A stretch of DNA of 64,000 bases from Psoroptes ovis (lineage: Eukaryota > Arthropoda > Arachnida > Sarcoptiformes > Psoroptidae): positions 436,501 to 500,500 of the forward strand of contig PQWQ01000024.1 of the NCBI GenBank assembly GCA_002943765.1, written 5' to 3'. Position 1 is the stretch's first letter. Each line of letters begins with the position of its first letter. The notes beneath the pieces were generated by a model that had not been told where the DNA came from, ran no database searches, and saw only the letters and a program-made list of their open reading frames with translations. The translations under genes and the position numbers were made by a program. Shown in pieces: positions 22,901-33,680 of the stretch.

Positions 22901-25005
22901 ATCAGTATGCCAAGCATGGCCAGAAATAGCCAATCTTCACCAATCTTGGCGAACGTATATTTCCAAGTGATTGCGCAACATGCTAAATGAATATTTTAAA
23001 ATTTGAAAAATTAATCAATTACAGGATTTCAAGTTTTAATTCGTAGTTTTAAAATTAATTTTCGTAATTTTAAATATGAATTTCGTAATTTTACGATTGA
23101 AAATTACATTCAAAACTGCGAAAATTAACTTGAAAACTATGAAATTCAATTTCAAAAATGCGAATTAAAACTTGTAAAACCATATAATAAACAAATGGAA
23201 CACACAGTAAACAAAATTTAAACATGAACTTGAAACATCATCAAAAAAAATGCATTTAAATACGTAGGTTGTCCGAAAAGTTTTGGCCAATTTTCATGAA
23301 CATTGAACGAAAACTCTTGTTTGATTAAGCCGAATGAACTTTTCGGACAACCTTTTGGATAAAATGCATTGAAAATTTCACTCAAATAATTAATAATAAT
23401 TACATTTTATTACAACAAATATCATAAGAATATTCGTCGATAGTATCGATGATTTTGGAATTTTCTTATTATTTTCTTTGATTATCAACATATTTTATTT
23501 TTCTTAAGATTCATTCAACAATCAATCATTCATCAAGAAAATTCAACAATTAATCTAAATTGATCATTGAATATATGAAAATTGATGATATGATTTCGAA
23601 CGATTCAAAAATATGATTGATTGATTCGATTCGATTCGAATGTGCACCACTGATGAAACACTGATGATCAGATGATATTCAAATCAATATTGATTGACAA
23701 TGTACTAATTTGGGAATTTACTGAATTGGAAAATGCACTGAAATTGAAATTCAAATACTGAAACACCACAGAGTCTGAAATTGAAGAGTTGAAACATTGA
23801 AGCGAATATAAATGAAGCGAATATTCTTCTCGAACAGATCTTTGAAAATGTCTTCAAAAACGTCTTAAAGACAAGTTTGTTTCTCAAAGATGATATAATA
23901 AGTGTTTGAAAGATATTTCAAAAACTCAGTTTTTGAAACGATTCGAAAATTGTTAGGTTGTCCGAAAAGTTGTTGCCGATTTTTCAATTAATTTCTATGA
24001 TATAACCAGCGAAAACTTTCCGGACAGCCATATTCATTTCATTATTTCAATTCGAAGCCTTAACCTTGGTAGATATCATCATCATTGATATTCATATCAC
24101 CAAGCATATTGTAAGCACAGGTATGCAGCATGCATTCAAGTGAGAGAGATAAGAAAATTATCAAGAAATTCTTATAAATAATCAACAAATTCAAAGGTAC
24201 ATATCTTTAAGCTCAACACTTTTTCGTCGATCACTATGAGATATTTTTCAAAATATTTTAGGTTGTCCGGAAAGTTTTGCCGATTTTCATGAGCAATTCG
24301 ATTCGATAAACCGAATGAACTTTTCGGACAGCCTAATATTTTGCTTCTTATTTATTTGAGAAAAAAATGCTCAAAGGAATTTTTAAAACTAAAAATAATA
24401 TCACCTGGATGGTACCTGATGGTTCATTGGCTGACGTTCGCTTTGAATGTTGCTGGTTGTTGTTTGATTTGATTTGAGATAATGATGTTTTAAGATTTGT
24501 ACAAGAAAATTTCAAAATCAAAGGGTTACTAATCAGGTCAGTAATCTTAGAAACTTTGAATTAAGGAAAAATAAAGTAACCCTTTGACCTGATAAATTCA
24601 AATGAAATTGACCGGTATATCTTATGGGTCATGTTTTATGTGAAAATTCCAGGTGAATTAATGAATTACCTGTCAATTTTTGTTGATATTTTTCCGGTAA
24701 AATTGGCCGCGAACGTTTTTGTTGTCGTTTACCATCGATCAGCTTTTGTGCATGTGTACGTGCAAATCTACCAAGATCTTCTTTGTATTGACCATACATC
24801 TATTTTCGGGTACAGGGACATTAGATTTTGGACATTCGATTTTCGAATGCGCAACAGGTGTTCATTGGAATTGCATTCAATTGAATTATGGACGAATTAA
24901 TCAAAATTTAATTGATTAAATAAGGATAAATCAAATCAAAATAATATTTACCAAAGTTTGTTGAAAATCAAGCGCAGCTTGTTTTGATTTCTTTTCTTTT
25001 GACAT
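19959..25005 (-). CDS. CLCN2: ClC-2-type voltage-gated chloride channel
   Basis: Plasma-membrane chloride channel. Nine exons join in frame to 941 residues: 24952-25005, 24670-24799, 22683-22982, 22513-22615, 21981-22445, 21832-21916, 20453-21766, 20168-20395, 19959-20105. The N-terminus has the ClC-1/2/a motif QTLMYGQYKEDLGRFA. Selectivity-filter segments follow: GSGIPEMKT, GKEGPFVHVAS (gating Glu) and GGVLFSVEVT. FAVRNYWRGFFAA, IPVFKIGAAFGRLAGE and SVIVFELTGQMTHM come next. Two CBS domains follow, the first at VEDFMIRDLIFIW and the second at DPSPFQLVERTTIYKVHSLF ... AYVTSIGRLVGVVALKD. The conserved helix-R KLPYLP motif reads RLPFLP here, so the tyrosine is a phenylalanine. The CBS linker holds a long Ser/Thr/Asn-rich insert. 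Intron 2 (1.7 kb) hosts four repeat elements. Confidence 0.95.
23022..23183. mobile_element. Palindromic TA element (family 2), copy a
   Basis: Starts after TA with CAGGATTTCAAGTTTTAATT and ends with a diverged inverse, AATTAAAACTTGTAAAACCA before TA. It is internally a near-perfect inverted repeat built on TTCGTAGTTTT-like units. The related copies are at 47733 and 51545. It is non-coding. Confidence 0.8.
23265..23354 (+). mobile_element. Fold-back element, copy 3 (type A)
   Basis: TAGGTTGTCCGAAAAGTTTT at the left and AACTTTTCGGACAACC at the right; interior with GATTAAGCCGAATG. Intronic. Confidence 0.85.
23953..24031 (+). mobile_element. Fold-back element, copy 4 (type B)
   Basis: TTAGGTTGTCCGAAAAGTTG left, AAACTTTCCGGACAGCC right; interior CTATGATATAACCAGCG. 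Intronic. Confidence 0.85.
24258..24335 (+). mobile_element. Fold-back element, copy 5 (type A)
   Basis: TTAGGTTGTCCGGAAAG left, GAACTTTTCGGACAGCCTAA right; interior GAGCAATTCGATTCG. Intronic. Confidence 0.85.
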
Positions 25006-26120
25006 TTTGTTGATTTGTTGATTTATTTATCTGGATCTTGATCAAACAAGTTGATTGATTCAATTAGAATTGAATTTGAGTCGAATATTATTTGAAATTA
25101 ATTCGAATTTTGGTTGATTTTTGATTCATAAATAAATAAATGAATATTTTGACTACAGGTGAATGATTACAGGTGATTGGTCAATGGGCGATGATCAATT
25201 GTTGATGATTAATATCAATGAATGTTGATGATTTGTTATATTAAAATCAATCAAATATACACAAATATTAGATGAATGAATATAAATATCAATAAATCGA
25301 GATCGATATCACATTTTGTTGTTGTTGTTGATGATCAAATTTGATATGAATCACGGAATCAATCAAAGATTCAATCGAATCGAATTGAATTCAAATCACA
25401 ATTCAAAACTGTTGAACATTCGAATCGAATCAAAATTCAAAATTCACTTAAGTAAAAAAAAAATCAAAACAAAAAACATAAATAAATATCATATGTTTAC
25501 ACACACACACACACACATTCTTAAGACATTAACACATTCTTTAAAATTCATGAATTTTAATATTCAAAGAATATCATTCATTTATTCATTCATTCATTCA
25601 TCTTCATTTTAATTTAAATTAATTTCAATTAATCAAAGACATAAATCTTCAATGGCAAATATTGACGATATTCACAACATGCACATGTGCAACAACAACA
25701 ACATTAAATCATTAAATTAAAAGCTGTTAATCGTTGAAGCTTTCGGATTTTGAAAAATTGTGAAAAGATGTTCGAGATACGGACATTTCTCTCTGTGTGA
25801 AATCGATACGGTCTATGGCTTTACACATCTACGAATTCACAGATATTCAAGATTGCCGAATCATCATCACTTCGGGTAGATTTGGTTTCTGTTTTGGCAA
25901 AAATTGTTGATTTGTTGACAAAGCATTGAAGGCTCATACACGAACACAAACAAAGATTGGCAAAATGAGCACAAAGAAAAGCACCGAAGTAAAACACCTA
26001 CAAAAACACTTTTAAAACACCTACAAAACACTAGTCAACACTTGGTGTAAGCCCAAAGACTATGAATGAATGAATGGCGATGAACGGCGATGAATTGAAT
26101 GAATGATGATGAATTAATGA

Positions 26121-26178
26121 GTTTTTCAAGGGTTTAACGGGTTATTTTTGAAGTTTTCAAGGGTTTAACGGGTTATTT
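26121..26178. repeat. Two-unit tandem repeat
   Basis: TTTTCAAGGGTTTAACGGGT plus flanks appears twice in direct succession with a unit of about 32 bp. It may be a replication-slippage duplication. Confidence 0.7.
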
Positions 26179-27104
26179 GATGTAGAATTTTCGAATGTAA
26201 TTCAATATGATTTAATCATGTTTAATATCGGATATGATTTAATTAAACACATTGAATGGCATTGACAATGAATTTTGTGATTTAATAATCAGTGATTTTA
26301 ACATGGAATTCAATAGAAGAACATGGATTTCGAATCAAGGATTATTCATGTTTTGATTTGATCATAATGATGATGCATCTACACTCGAGGATGATCTTCA
26401 TTTCAGTTCATTCGAAGAGATGAAAGCGAAATTAATTCGATTATCAACGGTTTACGAGCCTAAACATTGAAGTTAATGTGAAATGTTTACATTGGTTGAT
26501 GTTGCAGCTGTCATTGGTGATCAACGAGTTAAGCTGTGTTCGAATGATTTAATTATATTAATCTAATATTTCATACAATTTACTTTCGTTGATGACAGAT
26601 TGATTGATTGATTTGATTAAATGATTTGTTTTGATTTCTGTTGTTGTAATCAATGAACATGCCGAACAAGTGACAAGTGAAAAAAGCAACAGGTTGTCAT
26701 ATTTGTACAAATATATGTGTTTTGAATTCGAAACAAAATAAACAGCCAAAAATCAAAATCAACAGGTTGTAAGGCTTTGGAAGCCGGTAAATTTTTCGAT
26801 GCCGCCAGCTCATTTAATGAATTTGAATCTGGAGAATCTGGAAAATCATTGATATTGCGATATCATTAATCAATTGGAGCCCAGGCGATCACATGCAATT
26901 GAATCAATTTCAATCAATTGAATCGATTTGCACAGTAAAATCACAAACATTCACACGAACCAAACAATCAAATCTCATTGTTTCTATTGAAAATCTATTT
27001 ATTCACCGATGATCATTGACGATTATCATTGAATAATCACTGATCAATACAAACACACACAAATATATTTAAAATATATTTAAATATACTTCAGGCTAAA
27101 AATA

Positions 27105-27187
27105 TTAGGATGTCCGGAAAGTTGTGGCCGATTTTCATGCGGCAACTCTATTGATTAAACAGAATGAACTTTTCGGACAACCCCTAA
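27105..27187 (+). mobile_element. Fold-back element, copy 6 (type A)
   Basis: TTAGGATGTCCGGAAAGTTG left, AACTTTTCGGACAACCCCTAA right with two extra C. Interior GGCAACTCTATTGATTAAAC. Confidence 0.85.
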
Positions 27188-27855
27188 TACATTGGCTTCA
27201 AACATAAATATTGGAAAATACACACATTGAAATACACATAGATTAGCTTTGAATTATGAGAAATTTTTTTTTGAAGAGAAATGGGAAGTCAATCTATTTA
27301 ATTCACATGAATGAATGAATTGCATTTGTCTCTATTCAAATATTATCGGCCAATGTTGCACATCCGACTTTTTGTTAAACATAAATACAAATTCACATAT
27401 TGATACACCATCGATTTACATAAATATTGACACAGTAATACATACTCAATTAAACATGTATTCACAAATCGTCATTATAATTTTACAATCGAAATATTTC
27501 AATGATTTTCAAATACATCATTTACAAGAGGAAATCGTTGATCATTGTTTGAAAATTTTCAATGATTTCTTTGAATCATTGGATTTGAATATAATGAGAG
27601 ACAATGTGAATATTTGAAAATATATTCAAATATTGATATTTTATAATATTGATATAACAATATATGTCTGCATATGTAAATTTGCATAGACTTATATTTG
27701 TATAGGGAGTTTTCGAAAGAGTTAAATTTTCAAAAAAAGAGAAAGGATTATGGATTATTATTTCGAGTCATTCGAAAATAATCATTATGACATAGTCTTT
27801 ATGTCATTTTATGTATGTATCAACGACGACGACGATTGACATACTAGACATCTCA

Positions 27856-27877
27856 TATACACACACACACACACAAT
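27856..27877. repeat. AC microsatellite
   Basis: An alternating CA/AC run of about 20 bp, like the one near 25500-25518. Confidence 0.8.
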
Positions 27878-29574
27878 AGATTTCGTAGCACTACACGTAG
27901 ATACGCAAATAAATCAAAAAAATTAATTAATTTCACCGGATTTTACCAGATTTTTATTGAAATTCAATCAATCATTAATTCAATCATGATTGCCATTCGA
28001 ATTGGCTGAAATGATTGGCAAAAGCTGAAATTCAATGAAGATAAATTCAAATAAAGATGAATTCAAAACCAATCAATCGATTCAATTCTACTGATCACCA
28101 TTGAATCGATCAATTGATTGCAATCACAATTGATGATGATCACAATTAAAAATCAAAAATCAATTAAAATCAACGATTAAATCGTTTAAAAATAATCGAA
28201 AATTTTAATCACGAAATCACATTCAAAGATTCAAAAAATCAATCGGCCAAATCAGCAGCAATCAATCGATAATCAGATTCGATCGATTGATTTTATAAAA
28301 TTCAACTCTTTGATTACTTTTTTTTTCACTGTGTGGATAATAATAATTTTCTGCTCAAAATTCTCTCTTTTTCAAAATTTTCTCTCATCAAGATTTTACA
28401 ATTGCAAAAATCGACAGATTCACAATCAAATTACAGCATTTAAATGCATTGAATCACTTTGAATCATTTTTGAAATTTTCAAAAAATCGATGATCGAGGC
28501 TTAGGGCTTTGCCATCGACTAATTCGATGCACTGGCGAAATTATCTCCGAGTGGATATCTTAGGATATCGTTGGATACAACCAATGATTATGTTAACATG
28601 ACAAACTAACAAGCAAACACCAATGACCGAATCCAGTGTGGATTCATTGATCGAATTTGGTGTCTGTTTTGAATCAAATGTTCTAGAGTAATGTCGATGA
28701 TTGTTGATAATTTAATTTGTCATTATTCATTTGGATGTCACAATGAATAATTGAAAATTGAATTATGATTAATTGAATGATGACAATTGAATTGATATCA
28801 TCATTGTCGTCAACATAAGTAATAAAATAAATGTAATAAATTTTGATGTATGTTTTTCTTTGTTGCTTTCTATGATATGATCGATTTGTACTCCATAAAA
28901 TAATGAAAAATTGAATGAAATAAAAATGAAAATAATTGAAAATTAATCAAATTGAACTTGAAATTTTTTTCAAGTTAGAAAAATGCGCTGAAATATGCCG
29001 ATGACGTAGAAATACGTTTTTTAAAATTTAATTTTCAAATGTGAAAATGTAAAATAACGTAGTACTACGTCTTTTTAACCACAAGTCATCATAATCACCG
29101 GCGCTCACAGTAAACGTCGAATTTTATCATAGCGGACGTCCATAGCATTAATAGCTGATTTTTCCTCAAAAAACCAACCAAAAATTAATCAACCATAATT
29201 CATCAAATGAAATCACTGACTAATCATTAATCATTTCAATTGAAAAATCACTTTCAAATCCATTAATTTTTATTTCAATTTGATTCAACCAAATTCAAAT
29301 AAAAAAATTGAATTAATCATTTATTTTCAATTCAAAAACAGGTAAACAAAAATCAATTTATTAAATAAAACATAAAAAATATGGAAAAAGATGGAACATA
29401 AGAATTCAATTCGATAGATAGATTGATTGTATAAATGTTGGGGAAATTCTTGAGAAATTCTTAAGAAAAAATTATTTCTAAAATCACAATTGGGAAAAAT
29501 ACAAAGAATCGATTAATCGATTCGATTCGATTGATCAAATCAATCCATGATTAATCAATTCGATTCAATGGGCT

Positions 29575-32500
29575 TCAATCGACCATCTGAATGGTCGATG
29601 ATTTCGAATCCCTTCGCCGTCTGGTTCGATCATCATCATCTTTGGATGATCTGACATTCGATTGTGGCAGCTGTTCATCACCACCAGCAGCAGGGTTATT
29701 GTTACTTCGAACGATATTTGTTTGTTTTTCCAGCAAACCATCATAATGATCTCGATGATAGAAGGGGGAACTATAATCTGCAGGGTTGTTTTGTTTCAAC
29801 ATGGTACTGCTGAATGGTGGTGGCTGATTTAGAATTCGATTTTGGCCACTGGTTTGACCACTGGTGAAATCTTCAAATTCTTCAGAATCATCTTCAGCGG
29901 CATCCAATTCATCATCATCATCATCATCTTCAATATCGATACTATCGTCAATTGATTCATCATCAATCGAATCATTATCATCATCTTTAATCTTGAACAA
30001 TTCAGTAAATTGTACTTTATCATTTTCATCTTTATAATAGTAGGCCATAACGGCATCATTATTTTTAGTTATTTCCAACATTCGATTAAAATCATCGTTA
30101 TTATGACCGGCGGTAGGGTTCGAATCATCAGCAAATTCTTGACGACCATCATTGTTGATATCACTGATATTAAGGCTATTGTTATTATTATTATTGATGA
30201 GACGATCATGACATTTTTCTAAAATTTCTCGCTCCCAATTCAATGCTTTATTAGCAATTTCAATGGCATTATTTTGATCAATTTCATTCAAATCAATATC
30301 TAATACTTTATCATTGTATATGATTGATTCGGAATCAGCTGGATGATTCGATGATGATAATAATAATCGGGATGAATTATCCAATTCATCATCCAACTCA
30401 TCATCTGCATCCGAATTGGCCATCGAATCATTGAATAAATGATCAGTGGATTGATTTTCATTCGAAAAATCATCCGAATCATTGATGATTTTCTTCGATT
30501 GTTCAGGTTTGACATCTAATTTAAGGTCAAAATTCAACTGTGATATGACACGTTCAGGTTGTTGTAGGTCACTGTAATTGCTGCTCAGATGATCATTGTA
30601 ATTGTTCCCGATTTCAATCATTGATCTTCTACGCTGTTTGACTGGTTGACCATTGTTATTATTGGCGATATTCGAATTATTATGACCACCAGCATACGAT
30701 ATCTTACGATATTTAATCGAATCATAATTCTTTAAATCTAAACTTTTACTCGCTGTAAGCATTTGTTTTCTTAGATTTGCGACATTCTTGATTTGAGCAT
30801 TATCTTGGGTTCGATTATCATTATTACTGGCACTGTTTTGATTATGAAATGACCTTGATGACGATATTTTACGAACTTTATCATTGTTTACTACCGCTGT
30901 AGACGGTGGCGGCAGCACTGTCGTCGACAGCGTTTCAGGTATTGAAGTGTAATCAAATTCTTTAACAGCCAGCTGACAGCTAAATTTGGCTGAATACAAA
31001 TAACGATTTGATTCAATTTTCACTAGCAGTGATTTAAGAAGGGATATGAAACGCATAAATGATTCTTTCAGTTCTTTTTGAATGTCAGGTAATTTCTCAT
31101 AGATTTTATTAAACAATACGATGGTGATATCGATTGGTAGCAAATATGGGATTGATAATATCGATAGCAGCTTCATTGGTGGATGACGAAATAGCCAATT
31201 GATCAGGCCTTTATTCACTTGATCACATGCTTCTTGTATGGCTGTATTTGAAAAAATCGAAAAAAAACGAATGAATTAACAATCGAAGAGACCAATCAAT
31301 GTCATAAAACAAGTTCAAAAACAATGCACATGGACATTGAATTCGGAACATGTGTAACAAATGGATTAATTCAAATGAATTAATTCAAATTCAATCGAAT
31401 TGAATATTTACCTTCAGCAACGGATTCAGGCAATGAATCAAGGATGGCTATTTGCCGCCGATATTCACATTCACGACAATTGGAATGATGTTGTTTATGA
31501 TGTCGATGTCTATGAGCATTGCTATTACTGCTGTTTACTTTTTCTTTTTCCAACGTAAAATGTATGGCCAAACATCGGGTACATGATATTTTATCTAAAT
31601 GAAAAATTTTGGATTCGAAAATCGAATTAAATTGTTTGTATTCCAAAAATATTAGGCGGGCTGTCCGATAAGTTGCTGCCAATTTTCTCATAATTGTTCA
31701 CAAATATAACCGGCAAAAACTTTTCGGACAACCAAAGGATACTCACTATTACGTTGAAGATACCGCAAGGCATCATCGAAACCTTGTTGACAAATTTTAC
31801 TCAACGTTTCTGGATGTGGTGGAAATAATATTCGTGCGATACGATAAATATTCGATGGTGATATCGATATCGATGTGTTGGTGAAATTAAATTGAAACAA
31901 ATTAAACGTATCATCTTGGGGACAAATATCGCTTTCACCTGAAAACGGTGATACGGTTATAGTATTTTCATCCAGTATCGGCAAATTATTCGTAAAACCA
32001 CCATCAATATATGATATGCCATTGAATTTTGGTGGTAAAATGCCGGACCATATCGGGATGAAACATGAACATTGTAAGGCCTTGATTTTTGAGAAAAAAA
32101 AATACCGAAAAATTAATCAAAATAATCGATATTTAAATCTGAGTATCGATTAATCGATTGATTGATTGATAAATTGATCAAAGAAAATGTACCGGATTCG
32201 ATTAAATGTAAACAAATTGTGTTATCATATGATCAAATAAAAGCGGAAAAAAAAATTCAAGAACAATTGATCAAATCGAATCAATCAATCAATGAAAAAT
32301 CGAATGTTAATCAATATAAAATGTATTCGATTTCCCCGACGGGGAAATACAAACATATGTATGTTAGCAATATTATTTGGTTGTCCGAAAAGTTTTGGCC
32401 GATTTTTCAATCATTTTCAACGATATAATCGGCAAAGACTTTCCGGACAACTTAATATTTTCACAATTAATGCAAAATACAAATCAAAACACACAGCTAC

Positions 32501-33680
32501 TAACCTTGATCAATTCCTCTTTTGATTTAAATTTATTGATAATTACATTTTTACCATCACTAACACGTGTAACACTAACATATAGACGACCATTGGCCAA
32601 TATATGTGCATCATCCGGTAATGTACGTGTTAATAAATCATATAGTATACGATTAATATCGAATGATGGATGAAATGGTCCTAACGCACGTGAACGTGCA
32701 CGCATTGCAACATTCAATATTTCACTTGTTGTTTCACCTTTCGAAAGGTAGTAAAAAAATATAAATAAATAAAGATTAATTTAAGAAAAAAATCAAGATT
32801 ATTAATAAATAAATATCATGGTTGTCCGAAAAGTTTTGGCCGATTTTCATGTGGCAACTCTATCGGATTAAGCCGAATAAACTTTTCGGACAACAGCCTA
32901 AACAAAATATATCGGAAAATCAAGTGTAATAATTAGTGATTATTGTCACATATCACTAATTATAAATTATCAGATAAAAACATCATAAATGGATTAGGGC
33001 AAAATTCATGTAATTTTCTGAGGAAAAAAAATAATTAAGAAACACACTTTGAAACTAATGAGCATCACTTTGAGGAAGCAGAAATGTAAACAAACATTCG
33101 AAAATAAACAAAGTGAAGAAATCATTCGAAATCATTAACCCTTAGCACTCGAGGCATTTACAGCGCAAGCAAGCCAGCAGCTCGACAATTTTTTACACTA
33201 ATGTAAAATGGTGACTGAGAGGCGCCTATCGAGTTGCTGCAATTACATCTTATGGTGAGTGAGACTCACCGCTCGAGTTTTAAGGGTTAATCAATGATTA
33301 CGTAATTTGTTGATTATTCATCTTTCTTAAGTAAATTCAGTTCGATTTCCTCACATTTTCACTCGAATATTTGTCAATTCATCGATCTAAGACATGGTAA
33401 ACAAAGACATACCGAGTGGAATATTACAAACAAGACCAATGGCAGCCAATGAACCGGCTGATGCACCCAAGAATTTAGTATCGGGCGATATCGGTGCATA
33501 TTCCCGCAAACACGATGCAACACCAACATGATAGAGGCCCATAAAACCACAACCAGCAAAACTGAATGATGTTTGTTGTTTTTGTTGTTTATTATTGATT
33601 GATGTTTTACTACCACTTCGAATACTGCTGCTGTTACTACCATAGCTTCGGGTCGATGATGAACTACTTAATTTCTTCAT
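29575..33680 (-). CDS. bmm: Brummer/ATGL-type patatin lipase (PNPLA2-like)
   Basis: Triacylglycerol lipase of lipid droplets. Exons 33413-33680, 32505-32737, 31747-32080, 31412-31594 and 29575-31241 join in frame to 894 residues. The patatin fold is seen as the oxyanion loop GCGFMGLYHVG (residues 43-53), nucleophile elbow GASAG (72-76, Ser74), the region FHPSFDINRILYDLL, and the catalytic Asp motif YIDGGFTNNLP (Asp193). A PNPLA2-like region follows through RIARILFPPHPETL, DDALRYLQRN and LPESVAEGAIQEACDQVNKGL to LLSILSIPYLLPIDI. The C-terminal 450 or so residues are a disordered Asn/Asp/Ser-rich extension, so the protein is much longer than the roughly 500 residues of fly brummer or human ATGL. 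The Ser-rich N-terminal 37 residues are also extra. Introns 1-3 each carry one fold-back element, and intron 1 also a TTAA element. Confidence 0.9.
31652..31734 (+). mobile_element. Fold-back element, copy 7 (type B)
   Basis: TTAGGCGGGCTGTCCGATAAG left, AACTTTTCGGACAACC right; interior AATATAACCGGC. It fills over half of lipase intron 3 (152 nt). Confidence 0.8.
32376..32455 (+). mobile_element. Fold-back element, copy 8 (type B)
   Basis: TTGGTTGTCCGAAAAGTTTT left, GACTTTCCGGACAACTTAA right; interior CAACGATATAATCGGC. In lipase intron 2. Confidence 0.85.
32818..32901 (+). mobile_element. Fold-back element, copy 9 (type A)
   Basis: GGTTGTCCGAAAAGTTTTGG left, AAACTTTTCGGACAACAGCC right; interior GCAACTCTATCGGATTAAGC. 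In lipase intron 1. Confidence 0.85.
33135..33290. mobile_element. piggyBac-like TTAA miniature element
   Basis: 156 bp bounded by TTAA at both ends (33135-33138 and 33287-33290). The imperfect terminal inverted repeats are CCCTTAGCACTCGAG and CTCGAGTTTTAAGGG. The TTAA target duplication and the CCCT start are the hallmarks of piggyBac-superfamily elements. The interior is visibly richer in G and C than its surroundings. It has no coding capacity and lies in lipase intron 1. Confidence 0.7.

Larger units (their letters stand above)
22983..24669 (-). other. Repeat-bearing intron 2 of the chloride channel
   Basis: This is the only long intron of the gene. It carries one palindromic TA element (23022-23183) and three fold-back elements (23265, 23953, 24258). 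The rest is AT-rich without coding signal. Confidence 0.7.
25006..29574. other. Gene-poor 4.6 kb interval
   Basis: This lies between the start of the chloride channel gene and the stop of the lipase gene, both on the minus strand. It contains microsatellites (AC near 25500 and 27858), a tandem repeat (26121-26178), fold-back copy 6, and a perfect 14-bp palindrome ACGTAGTACTACGT (29057-29070). One short coding-like tail after a good acceptor ends at a stop near 26470. The frame at 27315-27617 has no family resemblance. The first part probably carries the channel promoter. Confidence 0.4.

Noticed and set aside
27315..27617. 100-codon open frame in the intergenic gap
   Set aside because: Composition is Ile/Asn-rich like random AT-rich DNA, with no motif and no second exon.
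32162..32428. Plus-strand open frame opposite the lipase gene
   Set aside because: It lies in intron 2 of the lipase and runs into fold-back copy 8; no family resemblance.
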